Origin: Altimarinus sp041659565 | Lineage (GTDB): Bacteria; Patescibacteriota; Gracilibacteria; BD1-5; UBA6164 | Length of the DNA: 64,000 bases | Direction: 5' to 3' | Assembly: GCA_041659565.1 (NCBI GenBank) | Contig: JBAZXZ010000005.1 | Location: 74,889-138,888 of the forward strand | Shown here: positions 42,714 to 51,769 of the stretch, one piece after another | Numbering within the stretch: position 1 is the stretch's first letter | Layout of the letters: the number at the start of each line of letters is the position of its first letter | Position numbers and translations under genes: made by a program | Notes under the pieces: model-generated | Databases searched by the model: none | What the model was told of the DNA's origin: nothing | What the model saw: only the letters and a program-made list of their open reading frames with translations

Positions 42714-43715
42714 ATGAATAATATAATAACTCATGACCTTATTAATAAACTAGATACTGAAATTGTATGGAAAGAAGCTGTTAATCCACAAAATTTTTTG
42801 GTTAATCCACAAATGAGTCACTCGACATTGTTATCTTTGTCAAACTGAACACAAATAAAAGTTTTTTTTAATGATGCAGAATATTTTGAATTATTAGGTG
42901 AAAAATTTGAAATTCTTTGTGAATCAAATAAAGAGAATGTTTTATGAACATTATATTTTGAATCAGAAAAATGTAATAGAGCATTATGAAGCATAGATAC
43001 TAATTCTAAAGTCGCTTATGTTATTTGAGATTGATTTTGAATTTTAAAATCTGCTGTTAGTTGACTATCAACATTATGGGGAGATTTAACACAAAAATCT
43101 TTACCAATCCATTGATCAGCTATGACTTCACCTGACATATGAGGATTAATGATGGTATGATCACATTGAGGATGAAAAACAACTGGATTATTAAATATTA
43201 TGGACATACTTTGAAAATGAGAAATAGTATCTGATGATTGGTTGATTTGAAATTTTAAAATTAATTGATTAAATATTTCAACAACAGATAATTCTGTTTC
43301 ATTATCACAAAAATCTTTTAAAGAAAATTCACATATTAACAGAATTAATAAAGAAAATATTAAGACAGATTTATTAAAGAGAAAAAAAAGCTATAAACCA
43401 GAAGTTTTGTTTTGAGAATGAGTAATAAAGCATCATGAGGCAATTACAATTAAAACAATAGTATTGTTAGTATCATGAGTAAAAAAAGATATATCGGTGA
43501 TTACAGATTTATATAATGTCCCTGAGTTTATTGTACAAGCAACATATCATTTTCCATATTATAATAACCATATTAAAAATAAACATCTTTTTGAATGGAG
43601 AAATTGATTGAATTGAGCAAATATAAACATTATTACTTTTGACTATTCTCATTTTAATAACATTACTGAGTGATATACTAAATTGATTAATACTATTCTT
43701 ATATGAAAAATATAA
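42714..43715 (+). CDS. HPr kinase-like P-loop protein
   Basis: 333 aa. The central region follows the HPrK catalytic domain: PIHGSAMTS, then the P-loop GSHGGGKTT (149-157) and SDDW (173-176), the ADD position of HPrK. An N-terminal beta-rich part (KVFFNDAEYFELLG, GTLYFESEKCNRAL) replaces the HPrK regulatory domain, and the C-terminus (FVIQATYHFPYYNNH, INIITFDYSHFNN) is unrelated to known families. The usual HPrK signature after the P-loop is lost. Related short HPrK-like proteins accompany polysaccharide and nucleoside loci. It probably phosphorylates a small molecule or sugar in this operon. The next gene starts 13 bases before its stop. Confidence 0.72.
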
Positions 43716-44560
43716 ACTTTGTTGTTAGAGAAATTTGAGAAATATATTCTCTAGATTTTATTATATCAGAATTTTTAAAATATTGAATTAAATGGAATGT
43801 ATATGTTGTGCCTTATAATTCTGATTTAAAATTAATGAATGTTTCAGATATTTTTTCAAAATATCAAAATGTATCAGTAATTAATTGAGAAAACTGACTT
43901 AATCAAAAATGTCTATGATTTAAAACAGATATATCAGGTAAATATGAAAAATGTATAAAATCTGAAATAGATGTTTATAAATTAGCTTCTTGTATGCCAT
44001 CTGATTTATGAATAAACTTAGATAGTGTTGAAAGATATGAGATTATTGTTTCAAATGTTAAAATAAATGATAAAAATCCTAATAAGGAATATAATCCACA
44101 GATGTGGCAATTATTGGGACAATTACCTTATAAAATAGCAGTTGTGCCAAGACATCCATTTCCACATAATTTTTTAAATAATATTGATATTCCTAAAAAT
44201 GTTACTATTATAAATAAGGTTTGAGTATTAAAATCATTATGTGCGAAAACTTCTTTAGTTGTGATGTGAAAAATTTTTTCTAATCCAGAATGAGAAATGG
44301 ATCATAGTCCATTAGAAGCCACTATTCGATCTAATGCAATAAGTGGGTATTATTCAAAAATAGAAAAGGCTTATCAAAAGTTTTATGAAGAATCTTGATT
44401 AATACATAGATATAAATCTTTTTCGGATAGCATAGAAGATATCCCTGAATTAATTAATGATGTTAATTTATATCATAAATTAGAAAACAAGAAAAACTGG
44501 ATAGAAAAAAATAAACAAATATATATGTCTAGAGTTCTCAATATTTTATTAAATATATAA
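43703..44560 (+). CDS. Kdo-transferase (KdtA/WaaA)-like glycosyltransferase
   Basis: 285 aa. The C-terminal half shows the GT-B pattern of Kdo transferases: AVVPRHPFPHNFL (R150, H151; WaaA has APRHP), VLKSLCAKTSLVVMGKI, then GEMDHSPLEATIRSNAISG (E205), matching G-H-N-x-LEPA-x3-x-P-V-x-G. It is shorter than WaaA (about 420 aa): the N-terminal acceptor domain is reduced and no membrane anchor is seen. With kdsB two genes upstream, transfer of a Kdo-like sugar is plausible. The start ATG overlaps the previous gene by 13 bases (ATGAAAAATATAA), so translation is coupled. Confidence 0.68.
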
Positions 44561-44562
44561 AA

Positions 44563-45066
44563 ATGAATTGATTTAAATTTGAACAAGCGATAAGGTTATT
44601 AGTAAAATTTTATCCTGAACAAGATCAAAAGAAACCTTCTTTATTTCATAGTATTAGAGTGTGAAGTTATTTATATAACAATTGATACTCTGAAGAAATA
44701 CAGATAGCAGGATTATTACATGATGCATTGGAAGATACTATAATATCAGAAGATACTATTAAAAAGTTTTTCTGAGAAAATATATTAAAAATTGTAATTG
44801 CTAACTCTAAATCAGACAATATTAAAAAGGAAGAAGTATTAGAAAATATTATATTAAAATGTGTGGAATATGGAGAAAATGCTTTGATAGTTAAGATGAT
44901 TGATGTTTATGATAATTTTATATTCTATATAAATGAACAATTTTTTTCTGAAATTGATAGATGTAAATATTTAGCAGAATTAATTATAAAACATAAACCT
45001 CAACCTTGGAATGATAAAAGCTTTAAATTAGTAAATGAAATTTTAAAATACAAAATAGAAAAGTAA
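44563..45066 (+). CDS. HD-domain phosphohydrolase (SpoT/MESH1-like)
   Basis: 167 aa. HD-fold metal ligands are H29 (FHSIRVG), H53-D54 in LLHDALEDT and D114 in VKMIDVYDN, the arrangement of the ppGpp hydrolase domain of SpoT/Rsh and of small MESH1 proteins. There is no synthetase domain. It starts two bases after the Kdo-transferase-like gene and closes the operon. It may hydrolyse a nucleotide or a nucleotide-sugar by-product of this pathway, or ppGpp; sequence alone does not decide. Confidence 0.8.
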
Positions 45067-45080
45067 TATTTATTATATTT

Positions 45081-46229
45081 TTATTTAAAACAAGATTTAA
45101 TTGCATTATTTAAGTTTGATTGCAATAACAGATTTGAATTTTTTACATATTTATATGCAATATTTTTACAATATCAGCAAGTATCACAATCTTCATTCAT
45201 ACATCAATAAGGTTTATTTTTTATAAAAAAATCAAGGTATCAGTCTAAATCTTTATTATTGATTCGAGGACTAAAACGTAATTGATCACGATAACTATTT
45301 AATCATTTTTCAATAAGATTTTGTATACTCACTTCTTTTGTCGTTGGATAAACTCAGTCATATTTACTCCATGGAGCCATTAAATCTGATAACTCCCCAT
45401 TATAGCACTCCTTTATATATGCATTTAAACTATTTTTTAACCACTCTGTAGTTTGTTTTCTGTCACATAACTTAATATAATTAAATCATATTTGCTCATA
45501 TGTCCTAATATCCTCTGGTCTAATAAAAGAAGCACTTATTAATGATTCCAAATCTGTTGAAAACTTTTTTGTACATTGAAGTCTACAGAAGCTATTACAT
45601 GATTTATTATTTCAAGTCAATAAGCTTAATGTTTCATTATGATAATTCGTAAATAAACAATGATTTAAACAAGGATCATTTGCAAGTAAAAATAATTTAA
45701 TATGTGGATATTTCTTTGCTATAAAAATTGAAATATTTTTGAGTGCATTAAAATTTTTTAATAGTACTTTAGAAAGAAAAACATATTTTACTCACAATTT
45801 ACATATTGTTTTTAGCTTAACCAAACTATCAACTTCTAGTGTAATTGAAGCAGCAACCTCTATTCATGAAATCTCTTTTATTACAGCTTCTAGTAAAAAA
45901 AGATTTCAAACAGTTACTATTTTAATTCAGTTATCTCTGAGCATCTTAACATGATTAAAGAATTTATCCCTATATTCTTTTTTATATTCTTGATTTCAGT
46001 GAGATGTTCAGTTTAAAAGATAGTTAAATTTAATTCATTCACTTAATAAAATATTATTTTGTTCAAAAATATTATCTAGTGATATTTGAATTCCTTTATC
46101 TGTTTTTCTTCATTGAGGATATCAATCTTCCGCACGACCATAAACCATTTCAATATGTTCTTTCTTAGAAATATAATATTTAATTAGATTTTTTTCTCAA
46201 TTATATGGAACATCAAATTTTATACTCAT
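45081..46229 (-). CDS. U32 peptidase-like TIM-barrel protein with cysteine clusters
   Basis: 382 aa. The first 220 residues resemble the U32 (collagenase-like, YhbU/UbiU) barrel: FNYLLNGTSHGNQEYKKEY, IKIVTVGNLFLLEAV, VKYVFLSKVLLKNF, then cysteines C187 and C191 (NDPCLNHCLF) and C211, C215 and C219 (CNSFCRLQC), in the place of the U32 iron-sulfur cysteines. A second cluster, C343, C348, C351 and C354 (CMNEDCDTCGYC), lies at the C-terminus. So it is likely an Fe-S protein. It follows the radical SAM gene by 57 bases in the same direction. U32-like partners of radical SAM enzymes occur in several uncharacterised pathways; the reaction is unknown. Confidence 0.7.
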
Positions 46230-46286
46230 GTATTTTAATTTAAGATTATTGTATTATTTTAAGAAATACTTGTAAGAAAGCAAGAT

Positions 46287-47072
46287 TTACACTAAAGTAT
46301 CTCCATACATACATATTTTACAAATTTCTCTACTAAATAGTCCTGTAACGGCTTCTATTCTGACATTTTGAAATTCTTTTCATAAACATATATCTAGAAC
46401 ATTTTCAGTTCCTGCATTTCAAAATAAGTGCTGTGAATGGTAATCATTACAACATAAAATAACTTCACCTTCTGAATTAATTGTTATACAATTTAAAGTC
46501 TTACAGAAGAAATTTTTCGGCTGATTAGTAGACAAAGTAATTTCTCATCATCTATTATAAAATTTTCAAGAATGATCCATTTTTTTACTCTTAAAAATCA
46601 TTCTATCAGGATTCATTTTTCTATATGCCTCAACATCTAAAAATCATTTTGAAGGGGTATTTCAGTGATGAGTAATTGTAAATTTATGTAATCATGCTTC
46701 AATAAGTTTTTTAAATAATGAAACTGTTAAATAATCACCATTTGAATATATTGCTATTGTTGCATTAGGTGCAGATTTTGATGCAATTGCAACCAATCGA
46801 GAAATTCTTTCATCCATAAGAGGTTCATTATATCTTTGTAGACATATTTCTCAATTATATCTCTCATTTCCTAAATCTTTAACAATTTTAGCAAAAACTT
46901 CTTCTTTCATAAGAGAATTGTTTTTTATTGACGAGTTATCATGATTAATATTTGGGCAATAAGAACATTTCCTATTACATGCTGTTGAAGTTTCAATGTC
47001 AACCACTTTTATGTTCTGAACTAAATATTCCCTGTGACTTGATAATGATGATGGTTGATTTGGAATGTACAT
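46287..47072 (-). CDS. Radical SAM protein with SPASM-like C-terminus
   Basis: 261 aa. The cluster motif is C32-x3-C36-x2-C39 (ACNRKCSYCPN), followed by LQRYNEPLMDERISRLVA (the GGE-like and beta-strand motifs) and ATIAIYSNGDYL. Cysteines near the end (FFCKTLNCITINSEGEVILC, and EICKICMYG) fit a SPASM-type auxiliary cluster domain. SPASM proteins modify peptides, sugars or proteins. It is upstream of the U32-like gene, which probably works with it. The upstream 299 bases up to hicB are AT-rich without visible genes. Confidence 0.85.
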
Positions 47073-47310
47073 ATTATTTCATTATATATAATTAATTCTT
47101 TTAAGTAAAAATACTATTGACAATATTAATATACTTATATTAAATATTATTTCAAATATTTATTTATATTTATTAAGTTTTCTAAATAATTTATAGGAAG
47201 TAACAAAATCTTCACATAGATATTATATCATTATTATTTTCTATTTTCATATTTGTAATTCCCCTTATAACTATTTATTCATTATAATTTTTTAATACAT
47301 TGGTAATTTT

Positions 47311-47371
47311 TAAATTGCAAAAATAATAAAAACTATATAATTAAATTAGATTAGTTTATAATTAATTTAAT
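47311..47371 (+). promoter_or_regulatory. Duplicated promoter module before hicB copy 1
   Basis: TTGCAA (47315-47320), 15-base spacer, TATAAT (47336-47341), then ATTAAATTAGATTAG. Further copies at 49377-49458 (before the second hicB) and 50141-50175 (before the APH-HPrK gene). Confidence 0.6.
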
Positions 47372-47593
47372 ATGTACGATATAAGAATATTCATAGAAAA
47401 TAATTGAGAGTTTTGAGGTAGAGTAAATGCTTGAAAAGAAATAATATATTGAGTTTGAAAAAATCATGATGAACTTATAAAAAATCTAAGAGATTGATTA
47501 ATTTTAGCATTTCAAAAAAATAAACTCACAAAGAATACTAATAGATTAGTATCTATTTTAGAAAATAATAAAAAAGATACAATATGCCATTAA
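47372..47593 (+). CDS. hicB: HicB-like antitoxin, copy 1
   Basis: 73 aa. It begins MYDIRIFIENNGEFGGRVNA, a degenerate HicB half-fold (normally FxAxxPDLPG), and continues GKNHDELIKNLRDGLILAFQ, the EEAL helix. There is no C-terminal DNA-binding domain. The stop overlaps the ATG of the hicA remnant by ten bases (ATGCCATTAA), the normal coupling in hicBA or hicAB modules. A second copy at 49459 differs by a few bases, including GCT-TGA against GCC-GGA at residues 20-21. Confidence 0.7.
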
Positions 47594-47810
47594 CATATAA
47601 ACAAGTACAATTAATACTAGATGATTTTGATTTTAAATTATCAAGAAGTAATTGAAGTCATTTTAGATATGAGAAAGAATGATTTGGTTTAACTTTCCTT
47701 TTCACAAAGAATTTGCTACAAAAACTGCCAAAAGTATACTATCTGATATATCAAAAATCTGATGAGTAAATTATAAACAATTAATAGAAAAATATAATAT
47801 CAAGATTTAA
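47584..47810 (+). pseudogene. hicA: hicA toxin, frameshifted
   Basis: The start MPLTYKQVQLILDDFDFKLSRSNGSHFRYEKEGF matches HicA (GSHxxF with the catalytic histidine). Near 47690 the frame breaks: frame 1 ends at a TAA at 47767 after 61 codons, while the family continuation (FPFHKEFATKTAKSILSDIS then GVNYKQLIEKYNIKI) lies one frame away and ends at 47808-47810. A one-base change therefore inactivates the toxin while its antitoxin remains intact, unless the shift is programmed. Confidence 0.75.
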
Positions 47811-47858
47811 TTAGAATTAAAAACATTAAGGTGTGATTATTGTGATAACTTTTTTATT

Positions 47859-47960
47859 ATGCAAACAACTTCTCATTTTATAGGAATAGAATTAAAAACA
47901 TTAAAAATGCAAGAGTTGATAGAAGAATGAGAAAAAGTAGATGGAATGGATTATATTTAG
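47859..47960 (+). CDS. Small repeated ORF, copy 1 (tail of the 605-aa protein)
   Basis: 33 aa: a ten-residue start MQTTSHFIGI, then LKTLKMQELIEEGEKVDGMD plus YI, identical to the C-terminus of the protein at 38618-40435. Similarity continues past the stop for about 30 bases (TTGTATAAT). A near-copy lies at 49249. It may be a real peptide gene, but a recombination fragment of a larger gene family is more likely. Confidence 0.45.
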
Positions 47961-48089
47961 GGTATTGGGAGAGTAAAAATTTGTATAATCCAAAAAAACA
48001 ACTAAAAATGGAAAATAAGATTTGCATAATCCAAAAAATCAATTATTATTGGATAATAAAGTTATGTAGTACAAAATAATATTAAAAAT

Positions 48090-49220
48090 ATGGAAAATAA
48101 ATTTATCTCATGAATTTGGAAAAATCAATATGGGTATAAGAGTTTTTTACCAAATCTTATCAATAAACCTTTTATTTGGCATGATCCAAAAATAAATATA
48201 CTACTTGAAAAAGCCAATTTAGAACTTTGAAAACTTGAAAGTTTTTCAAATTTTATTCCAGATATAGAATTCTTTATATCTATGCATATCTGAAAAGAAG
48301 CTATAAAATCAAGTAGAATAGAGTGAACAAAAACTGAATTTGATGATTTATTTTTAGAAGATACAAGTTCAAAAACAGTAGAAGAAAAAAATGATATTCA
48401 AGAAGTAAAAAACTATATTGATGCTCTTAATCTCTGAATACAATATTTAGAAAAATTACCATTAACTTTTCGTTTATTTTCAGAAATTCATAAAACATTA
48501 TTAAAATGAGTTAGATGAGAACAGAAAAGTCCTTGAGAAATAAGAAAAAGTCAAAATTGGATAGGTTGAAGTAGTTTAAAGGATGCTTTTTTCATACCAC
48601 CACATCAAGATGATTTAAGTGATTTAATAACTGATTTTGAAAAGTTTTTACATAATGATGATATACAAATCCCAGAACTTATAAAAATAGCAATTGCTCA
48701 TTATCAATTTGAGACTATTCATCCTTATCTTGATTGAAATGGTAGAATTTGAAGGCTTTTAATCATATTATATCTAATAGAAAAAAATATTTTAACAAGA
48801 CCTGTTTTATATATTTCAGATTTTTTTGAAAGAAATAAGTGAAGTTATTATGATGCATTAACTGTTGTAAGAAGTTCAAATGATATAGAACATTTTATAA
48901 AATTCTTTTTAAATTGAGTTATTGAAACATGTAAATCTTCAACTTACACATTTCAAGAGATATTGAAACTGAAAAAATATTATTGAGATAAGATTCTTTT
49001 ATTGTGAAATAAAGCTGAAAAATGAAATATATTATTTAACAAACTTTTTTCTCAACCTTATGTTTCTGCAATAAATGTATCTCATATAATATGAGTTTCT
49101 TTAACCACATCAAATGATTATATCAAAAAATTTATAGAAATATGAATACTTAAAGAAATCACATGATTAAAGAAAAATAAAGTTTATAGTTTTGATGAGT
49201 ATTTAAAGTTGTTTAGGTAA
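48090..49220 (+). CDS. Fic/Doc family AMPylase, class II
   Basis: 376 aa. Active-site motif HPYLDGNGRIGR (211-222) equals HxFx(D/E)GNGRxxR with H211 and D215. The inhibitory helix motif SSRIEG (74-79, (S/T)xxxE(G/N) with E78) is N-terminal, the class II layout. A Fic_N-like start (KPFIWHDPKINILLEKAN) and a C-terminal winged helix (SHIIGVSLTTSNDYIKKF) complete the usual domain set. These enzymes transfer AMP to target hydroxyls; bacterial class II targets are mostly unknown. It lies between duplicated hicB and small ORFs. A fragment of a second fic gene remains at 54725-54778. Confidence 0.9.
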
Positions 49221-49248
49221 TTTATTATTGAGTAATAATTTTTTTATT

Positions 49249-49350
49249 ATGCAAACAACTTCTCATTTTATAGGAATAGAATTAAAAACATTAAAGATTC
49301 AAGAATTGATAGAAAAATGAGAAAAAGTAGATGGAATGGATTATATGTAG
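49249..49350 (+). CDS. Small repeated ORF, copy 2
   Basis: 33 aa, MQTTSHFIGI then LKTLKIQELIEKGEKVDGMD plus YM, differing from copy 1 by three residues. The upstream 20 bases (CTTTTTTATT before the ATG) are also conserved between the copies. Directly follows fic, 28 bases after its stop. Confidence 0.45.
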
Positions 49351-49376
49351 ATTATTGAGAGAGTAAATTGACAATT

Positions 49377-49458
49377 TAAATTGCAAAAATAATAAAAACT
49401 ATATAATTAAATTAGATTAGTTTATAATTAAATTAGATTAGTTTATAATTAATTTAAT
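49377..49458 (+). promoter_or_regulatory. Duplicated promoter module before hicB copy 2
   Basis: TTGCAA (49381-49386), 15-base spacer, TATAAT (49402-49407). A 21-base unit (ATTAAATTAGATTAGTTTAT plus A) is present twice in tandem, 49406-49447, against once in copy 1. Confidence 0.6.
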
Positions 49459-49680
49459 ATGTACGATATAAGAATATTCATAGAAAATAATTGAGAGTTT
49501 TGAGGTAGAGTAAATGCCGGAAAAGAAATAATATATTGAGTTTGAAAAAATCATGATGAACTTATAAAAAATCTAAGAGATTGACTAATTTTAGCATTTC
49601 AAAAAAATAAACTCACAAAGAATACTAATAGGTTAGTATCTTTTTTAGAAAATAATAAAAAAGATACAATATGCCATTAA
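49459..49680 (+). CDS. hicB: HicB-like antitoxin, copy 2
   Basis: 73 aa, same length and start as the copy at 47372, with only a few base differences. Most are synonymous under code 25, including GGA for TGA at residue 21. Its stop overlaps the start of a hicA remnant deleted almost completely. It is therefore an orphan antitoxin, perhaps retained to protect against the paralogous toxin or simply not yet lost. Confidence 0.7.
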
Positions 49681-49700
49681 CATATAATATCAAGATCTAA
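49671..49700 (+). pseudogene. hicA: hicA toxin, internal deletion
   Basis: Only the first five codons (MPLTY) joined to the last four (NIKI) of hicA remain. The join is at the short shared sequence ACATATAA / AAATATAA, as expected from deletion between direct repeats. This is the counterpart of the frameshifted copy at 47584. Confidence 0.8.
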
Positions 49701-49713
49701 ATACAAAAAAAAT

Positions 49714-50130
49714 ATGAATAACATTGAAAATGGATGGTATAGAATAAGTGTTAAAGCATTAATATATAACAAAAGTTGAGAGTTTTTATTGTGCAAAGAA
49801 GATAATTGAGTATGGGATATTCCTGGTTGAGGATTAGATCATTGAGAAGACCCTATAAATTGCATTACAAGAGAACTGAAAGAAGAAATGTGATTAGAAG
49901 TGGTTTTTATAAATAAAACACCTAAATATTTTGTAACTGCTAATAAACCAGAAAGTAAGACAAGACCATGGATTGCAAATATCTGTTATGAAGTTAAGGT
50001 AAAAGATTTAAATTATAATACAAGCAAAGAGTGTGTTGAAATTTGATTTTTTTCTCCTGAGAAAGTTAATACTATCAATGCTATAGTAAATGTGATTGAG
50101 TTATCAAAAATAATGTTAGAAAACAAATAA
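49714..50130 (+). CDS. Nudix hydrolase
   Basis: 138 aa. The Nudix box spans 39-61: G39-x5-E45-x7-R53-E54-L-x-E57-E58-x-G60 (GGLDHGEDPINC, TRELKEEMGL), all metal ligands present. A short N-terminal strand (YRISVKALIYNKSGEFLLC) is typical of the MutT-like group. Substrate unknown. It directly follows the hicA remnant and may have arrived with it. The next spacer (50131-50338) contains a third copy of the promoter module and a degraded GTCAT repeat. Confidence 0.9.
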
Positions 50131-50140
50131 GAATATTTTT

Positions 50141-50338
50141 TAAATTGTAAAAATAATAAAAACTATATAATTAAAGAAAGTCTGAAAAACTGTCACTCTC
50201 ACACGATTAGCGAAGAAATCCCTTAAATAATATTTTGTGAATTTATTTAGGTTAAAAGGATACTTTGTTTCACGGGAGTATGACAGAAAAAGTTAATTTA
50301 TAGATATTTCTTAAAATATAATATCAATATTAATCAAA
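50141..50338. repeat. Third promoter module copy and degraded GTCAT inverted repeat
   Basis: TTGTAA (50145-50150), 15-base spacer, TATAAT (50166-50171), then a decayed element (AACTGTCACTCTCACACG, GCGAAGAAATCCCTTAAA, GAGTATGACAG up to 50288). It probably drives the three-gene cassette that starts at 50339. Confidence 0.55.
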
Positions 50339-51769
50339 ATGGAATTTATTAAACAATTATCAGATAAATGAGTTACTTTATGCAAGCAGAATTGAAAACT
50401 CGTTGTTGTTAGAAAAGTAACAAAAGAACTACTTAATAAGATTTTATTGTTTTATAAAGAATCTGACTTTAGTTTTAAACCAAATTTAAATGAAACTGAT
50501 GGCGAAAGTTTTTTTGTTGAAGATTTTTTACATTGAGATTTATTATTGAAACCTGATTATAAAAAAACAAAAAATGTAGCTCTAAATATCTCACTTTTAT
50601 CAAAAAATCAAATATGACAACAACATTTAAAAGAATACATAGAAAATCAATTTAATGAAAAAATTAATTCTGTTACATTAAGCGAAAAAGAACAAAAAAT
50701 TATAAAAGGGTATTTAGATATTTTTATAAATTCATCTAAAAATATTTTAATAGATCTAAATTGGACTCACGGAGATTTAAAATGAGATAATATTATAACA
50801 AAAAAATGAATTCCTTATTTTATAGATTGGGAATGGGTAAAAAAGTGACATTATGTAGAAGATATGCAAAAATTTATTCAATCAACATTAAAATATGATA
50901 AAATCTCTACGGATGATTTTATTAATAATTTTTACAAATATAAATCTACTACTTGGGATTTATTCGTATTATTAGAAACATTTCACTTCTTTTTAAATCA
51001 AGTTTTACAATTATCAAAAAAAAGAATCACCTTAGATTTTTTTGAAAAATCTGTATGAGAAAAAATAAATTCAATGATAAATGCTTCTTTATACTATACA
51101 AATATAAATTGAAAAATAATCTCAATATGAAGTGTTTCAAAAATGAGTAATATATTCGACTCTCAAAATAAATTACCTGATAATCAAAAACCAGAACATA
51201 TTATGTCTAATAATGATATGAATAATCAAGAGCAAAGATTGGAAATAAATAAATGATTAATGTTAAAAGAAAAAGATTTTATAGTATTGCACTGAATAAC
51301 ATTTAGACTAAAAAACTGAAAAAATATAATAATATGATGACTATCTTGATCTGGAAAAACATATGTATTTGAAAAATTAAAAAATGCCTGACTAGTAGAA
51401 GAATTATATGATGAAGATTTAATTAATTTAGACAAAGATTGATTATTGAAACCTTTGTGAAAAAAAGTTTTTAAAGGAAAAAAAAATTGACAATATATTT
51501 ATGAAGATGCTACTAAAACAAATTTTTGAAATATTGATATAGTTATTTTTGTGGATAATAGTCATAATATTAAATTTATATCTAATAGTAATTTCACAAA
51601 TTTAAATGTAATAAAATATTTAATACATGAAAGATATGTAGATAACAAAGACATAATTAAATATTATAAAGAATTTACTTTACCTAACCCATTAATTGCA
51701 TATACTTTAAAAAATGACAAACAAAGTTCAGATTTTAGTCAATTAATTAGAATTTTATGAAACCTATAA
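50339..51769 (+). CDS. Aminoglycoside/choline kinase-like domain fused to an HPrK-like P-loop domain
   Basis: 476 aa. N-terminal half: APH/LicA-type phosphotransferase with catalytic loop WTHGDLKGDN (142-151, D146 and N151) and IDWEW (D163), plus the preceding FEDFLHGDLL-like segment. C-terminal half: LHGITFRLKNGKNIIIGGLSGSGKT (P-loop GGLSGSGKT at 333-341) and a YDEDLINLD acidic stretch, the HPrK-like layout also seen in the protein at 42714. Two kinase modules in one chain suggest consecutive phosphorylations or a kinase with a sensor. The next gene starts 13 bases before the stop (ATGAAACCTATAA). The APH fold and P-loop are clear; substrates are unknown. Confidence 0.78.
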
